Below are positions 10,160-18,871 of a DNA stretch of 31,660 nucleotides, piece after piece. A program made the translations under genes and the position numbers. A model generated the notes under the pieces. That model did no database searches. It was not told the DNA's origin and saw only the letters and a list, made by a program, of their open reading frames with translations. Each line of letters opens with the position of its first letter. Within the stretch, counting starts at the first letter, position 1. This stretch comes from Stentor coeruleus (Eukaryota > Ciliophora > Heterotrichea > Heterotrichida > Stentoridae), in NCBI GenBank assembly GCA_001970955.1, contig MPUH01000856.1:1-31660 (forward strand), written 5' to 3'.

Positions 10160-10509
10160 TGCCATGGTATATTTTTTTTTAGTCTTTTTGTATATTATAT
10201 TTTAGTTTTTAATATAAACAAATCTAAAATTCCTAACACTCCTGAATTTGCTTTAATTCAAATATCAAACATAAATTTTTCCTAAAAACACAAAATCTAA
10301 ACATAAAACTGACATGGTATCAAAATCTACAAAATATTTCAGTGAACTCAACACAAAAAAATGAATCCTAGACACAATTGTAAAATCATAATAATCATCC
10401 CATACTCGAAAAAGTAAAAGTCTTCTAACCCATAATTCCACCTCTAAAAAAAACATTATCAAACTCATATTCCAACATTTTATAATAAACACACAAAACA
10501 CACTAATAA
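10160..10509 (+). promoter_or_regulatory. Intergenic; C-rich former 5' flank of the decayed gene
   Basis: Positions 10201-10500 have about 60 C to 14 G on the plus strand, like the leaders of intact genes. This supports the ATG at 10510 as an ancestral start. An 84-codon minus-strand frame here (10265-10519) has no recognisable domain and is treated as chance. Confidence 0.35.
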
Positions 10510-11911
10510 ATGGAGACAATCAAGTTTGATGAGTGGTAGTTGTAGGATTACGAAAAATACTCAATTAAAAACTACAACTCCATTCCAATATTCCAAAAAT
10601 TCTTTGCAATAAAAAGCAATTATGAAATCACAATCGAGATAGTCTATGAACTCTTCAAAGCAACTGACAACGAGAAGTTACTTCAATGGGAAAAAATTTA
10701 CAACAAACAAGGGGAAAGAGAAAAGTTACTGTTAATAGAAAAGGGGAGTATGGGAATATTGTAAAATAAAGCAATGGGGAAAAATATAAGAAAAAATCGG
10801 GAGTTTACAGAAGATTCAAGATATGAGGAAGAAAGTAAAGAGATTAAAGATGAGGAATCTGGAATTATATTGAGGAAAATTGGTAAAGATGATTATAAAA
10901 TTGAATGGAAAATACTTAAATGAGTTTTTGTTTTTAATGCTTGTGGATATCGAGCTGGGAAAAGATGGACTAAAAGAATTAAACAACTTCATTTGGTTAC
11001 TTTGAAATTAATGAATTTGATTTAAACAATTCTTTATGGGGAAATATTAAAGATAACAGTTTTTATAAAAAAAATATAATTTTTGATTAGAATGGATAAG
11101 TCGAAGACCAGAAAAAATCTTTGAAGAATATAAGCGGAAAATTTTAGAACCAGAAAAACCTTTAGCTGAAAACACAGGTTTTAATGGTAAGTTCTATTTA
11201 AACGAGGTAATTGAAGAAGCTGCTTATATGTTTGAATATATATTATTCTTACCAATAAACTCTTTTAAATTCTACCCAATAGAGAAATCTTTAAGATATC
11301 ACTCTAACACCTTACTCCGAAATATCCAAGCAGGGTTATCATCAGACAAAATAAACCTCTCATCAATAACAGAAAGTTAATTCAGCAAGCTTATTCAAGG
11401 TGTTAATGAAAATTTAAGCTTTCTCAAAAACTTATCAGCTAAAGATTTTAATATTTTTCTAAACCAATATTAAAAACAAGAAGGGCTTTTAGACCTAAAC
11501 GAGTATTATTTTAAAACTTTCCATATGGGGAACATTCTCAAAGAGTCTTACAAAAGTAAAAACAAGCTCTAAAAGTTCATAAACCGATTAGAAATTGCTT
11601 TAGAGTTCAACAACTTCCGAAACCATTTCAAGAACCTATAAAAAATAAAAATCCAAACATCAAACGAAAATATAAAACCTCGCTTTAGAAGATGTAGAAA
11701 ATCCTTATGGTAATTGGCGATACCAATAAGAAGTCAAAGTCTTTGGAGTTAAATATATATCCGAAATCCAAAGGTTATAAGCTTTAACTTCAAATTCTTT
11801 AAAAGATGAAGAAGATTATGAGAAAATCGAGGAGTTGAAAAAGGAACTTAATATCCTCAGTGTTTTTAGAATTTTACTCACTAGTAAATAGATTAAATTA
11901 GTTAAGTATTA
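10510..11911 (+). pseudogene. Decayed protein-coding gene with only TAA/TAG interruptions
   Basis: Protein-like sequence can be followed from the ATG at 10510 to about 11911. Examples are KSNYEITIEIVYELFKATD near 10600, LVDIELGKDGLKELNNF near 10940, ISRRPEKIFEEYKRKILEP near 11097 and DEEDYEKIEELKKELNIL near 11808. The frame changes about four times (near 10905-10920, 10995, 11085 and 11660-11680). In-frame stops lie at 10537, 10543, 10762, 11378, 11471, 11570, 11639, 11727, 11778, 11889 and 11910. All are TAA or TAG, and all would read naturally as Gln; the only TGA (10921) is at a frame change. None of the breaks fits a 15- or 16-nt intron. I do not recognise the family. Two readings are possible: a dead gene in which CAA/CAG became TAA/TAG, or a remnant with a different genetic code. 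The frameshifts and an internal control (copy D) favour decay. Confidence 0.7.
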
Positions 11912-12817
11912 ATGGAAATCAAAATTGCTAACAAGTTCAAAATTTCAAGAAAAATCGCTTCAGGACCATTTTGGAACGTTTACCTTGGGGTAAGCCAAAA
12001 CGGAGAAGAAGTTTGTATCATCCTTGAAGAAATGCGAAAAGAGTCAAAAATCCAAACTGAATCCCGCATTTACAGAACTTTACAAGAAGGTACTGGGATC
12101 CCTAAACTTCATTGGGTAGGTCAAGAGTCTGATTTTAATATCATGGTCTTAGAATTAGTCGGACCTTCATTAGAAACTCTATTAAAATACTGTAAAGGAA
12201 TTTTTTCTATGAAGACCGTCCTTATGCTTGCAGATCAATTATTATCTCGTATTGAATTCATGCATTCATATTACTTTATTCATAGAGATATCAAACCTCA
12301 AAACTTTGTTGTTGGTATAGGTAAAAAAGCTAATACAATTTACTTAGTAGATTTCAGTCTTTCAAAAAAATACATTGAAAAATATAATCAACATATTCAA
12401 TATAGGGAAGGAAAAAGATTTGTTGGCACGGCTAGATATGCTTCTTTACATACACATTTTGGTATTGAACAAAGTAGAAGAGATGATTTAGAATCTTTAG
12501 GATATGTTCTTGTGTATTTTCTTACTGGAAGATTACCTTGGCAAGGACTTCCTGGTAAGAATAAAGAGGAAAAGTATGAAAATATTTTGAATAGCAAATA
12601 TAATACAAGACTTGAAGATCTTTGTCAAGGGATACCTAGTGAGTTTAATGTATTTTTGAATTATTGTAGGAATTTGAGGTTTGATGAAAAACCGGATTAT
12701 AATTATCTTAGGAGGATTTGTAAGGATTTGTTTTTGAGGGAAGGATATGCTTATGATAATAGCTTTGACTGGTATTTACCAAGAAGTAAGAGAAATGTGG
12801 TTGTGGAAGATTTATAA
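11912..12817 (+). CDS. CK1-family protein kinase homologue, probable pseudokinase
   Basis: A 301-residue protein that is essentially only the casein kinase 1 catalytic domain. Family signatures are clear: LELVGPSLETLLKYC, KTVLMLADQLLSRIEF, FIHRDIKPQNF (122-132), GTARYASLHTHFGIEQSRRD (172-191) and SLGYVLVYFLTGRLPWQG. Several catalytic positions are altered. The Gly-loop is IASGPFWNV instead of G-x-G-x-F-G. The VAIK lysine aligns with Ile37 (VCII, codons GTT TGT ATC ATC). DFG is DFS (147-149). The catalytic Asp of HRD (126), the Asn at 131 and the helix-C Glu (50) are kept. CK1 enzymes are Ser/Thr kinases; loss of the ATP-anchoring Lys suggests a scaffold or regulatory role, though atypical activity cannot be excluded. 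The ATG overlaps the last TAA of the decayed gene upstream (TAATG), so its promoter must lie inside that relic. Confidence 0.9.
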   Translation: MEIKIANKFKISRKIASGPFWNVYLGVSQNGEEVCIILEEMRKESKIQTESRIYRTLQEGTGIPKLHWVGQESDFNIMVLELVGPSLETLLKYCKGIFSMKTVLMLADQLLSRIEFMHSYYFIHRDIKPQNFVVGIGKKANTIYLVDFSLSKKYIEKYNQHIQYREGKRFVGTARYASLHTHFGIEQSRRDDLESLGYVLVYFLTGRLPWQGLPGKNKEEKYENILNSKYNTRLEDLCQGIPSEFNVFLNYCRNLRFDEKPDYNYLRRICKDLFLREGYAYDNSFDWYLPRSKRNVVVEDL

Positions 12818-13124
12818 GATAATAAAGATATGAGGATATAGAATGGAATTTTGGAGGTGTATTTAATAAATGGGATAATTTAATAAGGTGGGAGGTTATC
12901 GAAATTATATTAAAGGTTAATATTAGGAATAAAAAGGTGTAGTAGGAAAAAAAAAATTTTTAAAGAAGAGGATGATGTTATGAGTAAAAGATAGAGATAT
13001 AAATTTTTACTTATCAAAATTACCATCATCTCACTTACATAAAAAAATCATTAACTTAATAAAATCGACTAAAAATTCCTACAAAAAACCTAAAATTATG
13101 CAAATCCGTAAATTAATACTAATC
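12818..13124. other. Convergent 3' flanks with a sharp G/C-skew flip
   Basis: Lies between two genes that end toward each other. About 12821-13010 has 44 G to 2 C; 13021-13120 has 20 C to 3 G. So each gene's downstream flank is C-depleted on its own sense strand. No gene or terminator hairpin was seen. Confidence 0.5.
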
Positions 13125-15370
13125 CTAACTACTACGAAACTCTATTATTTCAAAAAAAGACCTCTCCTCAATAGCTGATTTAGATTCTAATACCTGATCT
13201 CCTCCCCAATAATCCCCAGAAACAAACAAAAACTCATTAAGTTTCTTATTCTTTATAAGATATCCTCTATCTGTCATCAATATATCAAAATAGCTTCTTG
13301 GATTTTTATCTTTATTTGCTTCTACAATTCTATCACCATTAAGCCTATAGTTACTAGTAACAAAAAGATATTCAGAAAATTTCTTATTTAAAAGCAAATT
13401 TCCTTTTTTTTCTTGGATTATAATGAATATATTCCGATCTTTACATTGAAGTTGGGCTTCTGCAACACGATCTTCTCCTTCTAAGTCATTAGAAAGGAAA
13501 AGAAAAATTTCGTAATAAATGCTTTTTATAAGAAAATCACGTCCTAAAAGTTGGTCTGGGAATTTTTCAAATAAGTTTGCATGTGTTTTTATAAGATTAG
13601 CTAGGTTTTCGAATTGCTTTTTTTTTGACTTTTCGGAAATTATGATAGATGTTGGGGATTCGACAGATATTTTGTTTTCCTCAGATACGGTTTGTTTTGA
13701 TTTTTCAAACTCAATCCTTTGTTTTTCTAGGGTTTCCTCAAGGTCTTTTTTCTCTTTTTCTTCTTTTTCTTTTATCATTTCTAGTTCTTGTTTATGCTTT
13801 TTGAGTTTTTCTTCAAGTTCTTCCCTTTCCCTAGCTTTTTGCTCTTCCATTTCCCTCCTAAATTTTTCCATCTTTGCTTCAAGTTCCTGTTTTTCTCTAT
13901 CCTTTTGCTCTTCTAATATTTTTTTTTCCATCTCATGTTTTTCTTCAAGTTCTTTTAATTTTCTTTTATTTTCCTCTTCAATTTCCTTTCTTTCATTTAT
14001 TATTCTTTCCTCATACTCATTTCTATTTTTTTCCATTTTTTCCTCAGGTGAATTTACCATTATTTCTACTGTTTGGCTAATTATCTGTATATTTTCTTCT
14101 AACTTCTCACAATCCTGAGTATTTTTTTCAACATATTTTTTCTCCTCATAATCAATTATATAATTTTCAATAATATTTTCTTGTTTTTCCTCAGAATCAA
14201 TTATTTGCTTTTCAACAACATTTTCTGGTTTTTCTTCTTCTATTTTTTTTTTCATGATTTCCATTTGTTCAATATCATTATTTATTTGATTTAATATTGG
14301 GTTTATAATATTAGGAAATATTTGTATATTCCATTCCGCTATAAAGTTTGTAAAAATATTTATTGATGCTGGTTTGATAATAGATAATATAGGAGTTTGT
14401 TCTATTAAAGATAATATTTCATCTCTAATCTGATTATCAAAATATGTTTTTTTATCTTTTATGTCAATTGATTCTAAGAGTTTTTTATCAATAAGGCATT
14501 TAGAAATTGAAGTTAATTCTTGTTCGAATAAATCTCTTATTAACATTTGAGGTATATTATAAAGAAAGTCTATTGTAACTGAATTGATATTTTGAGGACT
14601 TATACTTGATATCCCTTGTAAAATTTCAAGCTTATCTTGAGTGTCGATTTTATTATCTTCTGGATGGGACATTTTGAAGAGCTTTCCTATGTTTACCCAT
14701 GGCTCTAGGATGTTTTGGTCAGCTTTGCTTTGTAGAAATGATAAGAATTTTTGCTTGATCTTACGTGGCTCACTTTTTGATAAGATTAAAGCACTAGATT
14801 TTTCTAGATTATTATTCGGAAATAATCTTTTCACAATGTTGCAAGTCTCTTTAAGGTTTTTCCCTTTTTCAGCAGATAACTCGTCTTGGCTTATTATGAA
14901 AACAATACGAGCACTACTAGAGTTTTCTACTATGTACTTTATTAGGCAAGCATTAATCAAACTTGCTGGATTATTTTTTATTTGACTAAAACCAGGTATC
15001 TCATAAAAGACAAACTTATCAGTTTTCACAAACCTTGGTAAAACTGTATCAGGATTATCAGTAGAATTAATCTTCATTGCATTAACATCTTCNTATCAGT
15101 TTTCACAAACCTTGGTAAAACTGTATCAGGATTATCAGTAGAATTAATCTTCATTGCATTAACATCTTCTGGATTAACTAAAACTATATGGCCTTCATCA
15201 TTTACATCAAGCTGAACATCTGTTAAAAAATTTAAAATTGTACTTTTACCACTACCTTGCTTACCAAAAAATAAAACTATATCTTTTCCAATTGAGGATT
15301 GCAAAAAACCAGGGTTTTCATCAAGATGCTTATCAAGCAGAAGCTTAATTGAACATGTGCTATTATCCAT
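13125..15370 (-). CDS. P-loop GTPase-like / coiled-coil / beta-trefoil-like protein, copy A
   Basis: One gene split in the assembly by a duplicated 76-bp contig end. Dropping 77 bases (one copy plus the N) joins both frames into 722 residues. The Walker A motif is GKQGSGKST (36-44). The switch II position reads EIPG (98-101) instead of DxxG. A conserved helix contains SQDELSAEKGK (135-145). A possible G4 site is LSKSEP (171-176). This arrangement recalls AIG1/GIMAP- and MMR_HSR1-like G domains common in ciliates, but nucleotide specificity is unproven. Residues 417-537 are a Glu/Lys-rich coiled coil. The last 130 residues form three repeats of about 42 residues (signatures GEDRVAEA, GDRIVEA, GDQVLES, each followed by F-x-I and a G-x-L/I-x-K-N-K hairpin), which I read as a beta-trefoil. 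It is divergently paired with copy B, 521 bp away. Confidence 0.85.
15017..15169. repeat. 76-bp direct duplication across a single N (assembly artefact)
   Basis: 15017-15092 and 15094-15169 are identical 76-mers flanking the N at 15093. Removing one copy and the N restores the reading frame of copy A, which shows that the duplication is an unmerged contig overlap. Confidence 0.92.
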
Positions 15371-15891
15371 AATAATTGGGAAATAGAAATGGTATTGAAG
15401 GCAAATGATAATTTTGTAATATAAATATAGGAAATAGTTTTATGATGTTAATATTAAAAGTTTGTCTATTTAACAGGTAATTAGATATATGGGATAAAAT
15501 ATATATAATTAATGATATAAGCTGAAAAATTAAAGATTTTGGATGAACTATATGAGTTTGATAAGATAAACATCTAAATAACTAAATCATAAAGAATATC
15601 ATACTAAAGTAATTTTTGTAGACAATACCCTAAAAATAATTTTTAAAAATCTTATTATTTCAATCATCTTAAATCAAGTTTTTTGGTAAAATACCATAGA
15701 TTTCTCATAAGCTTCAACCATTATTTTTACTTTAATTCGTAGACAGCCGAATTTTATAAATTTTCAACATTTTTCACACTCTAAAATACAATAATAACAA
15801 AAATTTGTATATAATAATATAAATTATACACCCCTAATATCATCATATATATATAATAAGATTTAATACAATCCTTTAACTTTACCTAATT
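15371..15891. promoter_or_regulatory. Divergent intergenic/promoter region with a skew flip
   Basis: Between the divergently transcribed copies A and B. Plus-strand counts are about 35 G to 5 C for 15371-15570, then about 49 C to 15 G for 15571-15891. Each half is therefore C-rich and G-poor on the sense strand of its own gene. The flip near 15570 may mark the boundary between two promoters. No named motif was recognised. Confidence 0.45.
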
Positions 15892-18402
15892 ATGGTTACT
15901 AAAGATTCTCTTAATCAAGTCCTAGAAAAGCATCTAAGCGAAAATCCAAACCTTTTAAATTCAGCCATAGGGAATGATATTGTGCTGTTCTTTGGTAAAC
16001 AAGGATGTGGTAAAAGCACCATTATAAACTTCCTTACAGATTCTAAAATTGCGGCAAATGACGAAGGACATATAATCTTAACTGATCCTAATGACCCATT
16101 TGCTTTAAAAATAAATTCGACTGGCGAGACCGAGACGCAATTACCAAGATTTGCTAGAAAAAACAACCTTTTGTTTTATGAAATCCCAAGTTTTTGTCAT
16201 GAAAAAAATAGTCCTGAATGTTTTATTAATGCTTGTCTTATAAAACATATTGTAGAAAGTTCAAATAGTGTACGTTTAGTTTTCATTCTAAGCCAAGACG
16301 AACTCTCAGCAGAAAAAGGTAAAAGTTTAAAAGAAATAAATATTCTAACAAAAAAACTATTCCCAAACAATGACCCTGATAAATTTAACATACTCATTCT
16401 CTCAAAAAGCGAACCAAGGAAAATTAAACAGAAATTCATGTCTTTTTTACAAAGTAAATCAGATCAAGCCATTCTAGCATCTTGGATCAATATTGGTAAG
16501 CTATTTAAAATGTCCCATCCTGAAGATGGAGAGATTGATTATCAAGATCGACAAGAAATACTTGATGGAATTAATAGCATAAATCCTCAAAGTATAAAAA
16601 ATGTTAATATTGACTTTTTATATACTATAACCAATGATAATATTATTAAAGGTTTATATGCTGAAGAATTAGCATCTGCGTGTATAAGTTTAGTTGATCA
16701 AAAATTATCTGAGTCTATTGAACCTGTTGAGAAGAAAAATTATGTTACTAATCGTTTGAGTCTTGAAATATTGCCGAAAATCGAAACTACGCCTTTACTG
16801 TTTTTGATGAAACCTGCAACGAAAAATTTGTTTAAAAATGTGTATGATGATTGGAACTCTAGGGTTTTACCGATGCTTGTTGGGCATAAAATTGAGAAGT
16901 TAGATAAGGAAATTGAGGAAATGAAAGATAATGAACTTGCTGGGAAAAGAGAAAATGTAGATGTGGAAGTTGGAAAAATAAACAAGGAAGAGGTAGAGAT
17001 AAGAATTAATGAGGAGGTAGAGGCTGAAAAAAATACCAAGGATGTGGAGATAAGAATATATGAGAAAGAGGTTGAAAAAAATAACCAGGAAGATTTAGAG
17101 ATAAGAATACATGAGAAAGAGGTTGGAAAAAATAATCGGGAAGATTTAGAGATAAGAATACATGAGAAAGAGGTTGAAAAAAATAATCAGGAAGATTTAG
17201 AGATAAGAATACATGAGAAGGAGGTCGAAAAAATTAACCAGGAAGTTTTAGAGACAAGAATATATGAGAAAGAGGTCGAAAAAATTAGCCAGGAAGTTGT
17301 AGAGACAAGAATACATGAGAAAGAGGTCGAAAAAATTAACCAGGAAGTTTTAGAGACAAGAATATATGAGAAGGATGTTAAAAAAATTAACCAGGAAGAT
17401 GTAAAGACAAGAATATATGAGAAGGAGGTCGAAAAAATTAACCAGGAAGATTTAGAGACAAGAATATATGAGAAAGAGGTCGAAAAAAATAACCAGAAAG
17501 TTGTAGAGACAAAAATACATGAGGGGGAAAAGATAGAAAATATGAGCCAAGAAGTTGTAAGGACAAGAATGCATGAGGGGGAAGAAGTTGAAAAAACTAA
17601 CCAGGAAGTTCTAGGGACAAGAATACATGAGAAAAAAGAGAATGAAAAAATAAACCCGGTAGATGTAGGGACAATTATGCTCGAAAAAATAAGCCAGGAA
17701 GAAGAAATAAAAATTGAAGAAACCAAAATTAAGGATGAAGATGAAACTAAAAAACTAAAAACAGGAGAAAATTCCATAGAAAACGAACAAGATTTAATGA
17801 TGAGACAAGAGGAAGATTATGAAATTATTGAAAAAGAAGAAGAGAAAGAAGAAGAAAAAAAGATAGTTGATAATATGAAACATAATAAAACAGATCAAGT
17901 GTTAAATCAATTTGAGTCAGAATATGAAAATCTAGCTAAACAAGCAAAACAAGATCCATCTTTTTATACTCAAACCCTAAGTTTTATATTAAAACAAAAA
18001 ATCACCATACTAAATTTCCATCACAACATGACAATTTTCTTATCCAATGATAAAGAAGGGAAAGATCGAATTGCTGAAGGGAAAAAAAAAAGCGAAGAAC
18101 GAAGTTTTTTTACTATTGAAGTAAGTAATAAAGGATTTATGCTCAAAAATAAAAAATTCAATGAATATTTGTTTGTCACTAAAAACTACAGATATTTTGG
18201 TAATAGGATTGTTGAAGGGAATAGTAAAATTAATGATAGATCCTATTTTGATATTATACTTATGAAGAATGGATATGTTATTAAGAATAAAAATACTAAT
18301 GAATTTCTTTTTCTTAGTGATAAGGAGTATGGAGGAGATAAAGTCTTATCATCAAATCCAAATTTGACTGAGAGATCATTTTTTAATTTGGTTAAAAATT
18401 AG
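15892..18402 (+). CDS. P-loop GTPase-like / 17-residue repeat / beta-trefoil-like protein, copy B
   Basis: An 836-residue single-exon paralogue of copy A. The Walker A motif is GKQGCGKST (35-43); the DxxG position reads EIPS (97-100). The helix with SQDELSAEKGK and the SKSEPRK site (171-177) are shared with A almost unchanged. From residue 372 to about 595 the coiled coil of A is replaced by about 13 tandem charged repeats (unit IYEKEVEKINQEDLETR), followed by a Glu/Lys-rich stretch. The C-terminal 130 residues hold the same three beta-trefoil-like repeats (GKDRIAEG, GNRIVEG, GDKVLSS). The G domain plus trefoil is conserved and the linker varies, which suggests that the ends do the recognition and switching while the linker sets spacing or self-association. 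It is followed by a strongly C-depleted 3' flank. Function is unknown; the GTPase label rests on the P-loop and general resemblance. Confidence 0.87.
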   Translation: MVTKDSLNQVLEKHLSENPNLLNSAIGNDIVLFFGKQGCGKSTIINFLTDSKIAANDEGHIILTDPNDPFALKINSTGETETQLPRFARKNNLLFYEIPSFCHEKNSPECFINACLIKHIVESSNSVRLVFILSQDELSAEKGKSLKEINILTKKLFPNNDPDKFNILILSKSEPRKIKQKFMSFLQSKSDQAILASWINIGKLFKMSHPEDGEIDYQDRQEILDGINSINPQSIKNVNIDFLYTITNDNIIKGLYAEELASACISLVDQKLSESIEPVEKKNYVTNRLSLEILPKIETTPLLFLMKPATKNLFKNVYDDWNSRVLPMLVGHKIEKLDKEIEEMKDNELAGKRENVDVEVGKINKEEVEIRINEEVEAEKNTKDVEIRIYEKEVEKNNQEDLEIRIHEKEVGKNNREDLEIRIHEKEVEKNNQEDLEIRIHEKEVEKINQEVLETRIYEKEVEKISQEVVETRIHEKEVEKINQEVLETRIYEKDVKKINQEDVKTRIYEKEVEKINQEDLETRIYEKEVEKNNQKVVETKIHEGEKIENMSQEVVRTRMHEGEEVEKTNQEVLGTRIHEKKENEKINPVDVGTIMLEKISQEEEIKIEETKIKDEDETKKLKTGENSIENEQDLMMRQEEDYEIIEKEEEKEEEKKIVDNMKHNKTDQVLNQFESEYENLAKQAKQDPSFYTQTLSFILKQKITILNFHHNMTIFLSNDKEGKDRIAEGKKKSEERSFFTIEVSNKGFMLKNKKFNEYLFVTKNYRYFGNRIVEGNSKINDRSYFDIILMKNGYVIKNKNTNEFLFLSDKEYGGDKVLSSNPNLTERSFFNLVKN
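17005..17676 (+). repeat. In-frame 51/54-bp minisatellite inside copy B
   Basis: Ten units of exactly 51 bp (17005-17514) are followed by three of 54 bp (17515-17676). They encode 17- and 18-residue charged repeats. Neighbouring units are very similar at the DNA level (each begins ATA-CAT/TAT-GAG), pointing to recent expansion by slippage or unequal exchange. The array also creates long antisense open frames that are not genes. Confidence 0.9.
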
Positions 18403-18871
18403 ATATAGTAAATATAGGATTTTTTAGATGAAAATAATTATATTAGAAGAATTATGGAATGTATAGGGTTTTATTTGGTGATAAAAGGTTTTTGATATAA
18501 AAGTTGGAAATTATGATGAAGTTTGGTGGAGTTTAAGAAGATACTGTTGAATATTGTAAATTTTTGATTGTGATGATAAGGATATTAGGTAATTAATAAT
18601 TGTGGATAATGAAGGAATTAATTAGTAAATGATTTTTTATTCGAAAGATTAGTTAGGACTAAACGCTTATTTAGAAGGGCCCCTAGATTATATCTATTAT
18701 ATTTTCCTATATTGCAACCACTTATTCTCTTAATATAAAACTCAAAAAATATCAGTATTTTAAGTATCCAAATAACACTAGTTTTCAATAGTACATAAAA
18801 GTGAAAAACATTTTCCATAATAAAAATTAGATACATTTGCTATATACTATTAATAAATAAACTATTATAGC
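18403..18871. other. Convergent 3' flanks, C-free then mixed
   Basis: About 18421-18640 has 48 G to 1 C on the plus strand, downstream of copy B. The sign weakens or reverses after about 18645, approaching the 3' end of the minus-strand receptor-like gene. A 72-codon minus-strand frame (18618-18836) has no recognisable features and is rejected as a gene. Confidence 0.5.

Noticed and set aside
10265-10519. 84-codon minus-strand frame
   Set aside because: Lies in the C-rich leader of the relic gene; hydrophobic composition is expected from reading that skewed DNA backwards.
10510-11911. Whole-genome UAR=Gln code or Condylostoma-like ambiguous stops
   Set aside because: The intact genes of 300-1500 residues contain no internal TAA, TAG or TGA outside introns and end at normal stops, so the host code is standard.
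10510-11911. Tiny introns explaining the stops and frame changes of the relic
   Set aside because: I checked each break for a 15- or 16-nt GT...AG segment and found none that fits.
13519-14118. Long plus-strand open frame rich in Ser and Phe
   Set aside because: Antisense shadow of the Glu/Lys-rich coiled coil of copy A; GAA/AAA codons read backwards give Ser/Phe-rich frames.
17187-17777. 196-codon antisense open frame
   Set aside because: It is the reverse strand of the 51-bp repeat array in copy B; its Ser/Phe/Trp periodicity mirrors the sense repeat.
18618-18836. 72-codon minus-strand frame
   Set aside because: Spans the edge of a C-free 3' flank; no motif and no support.
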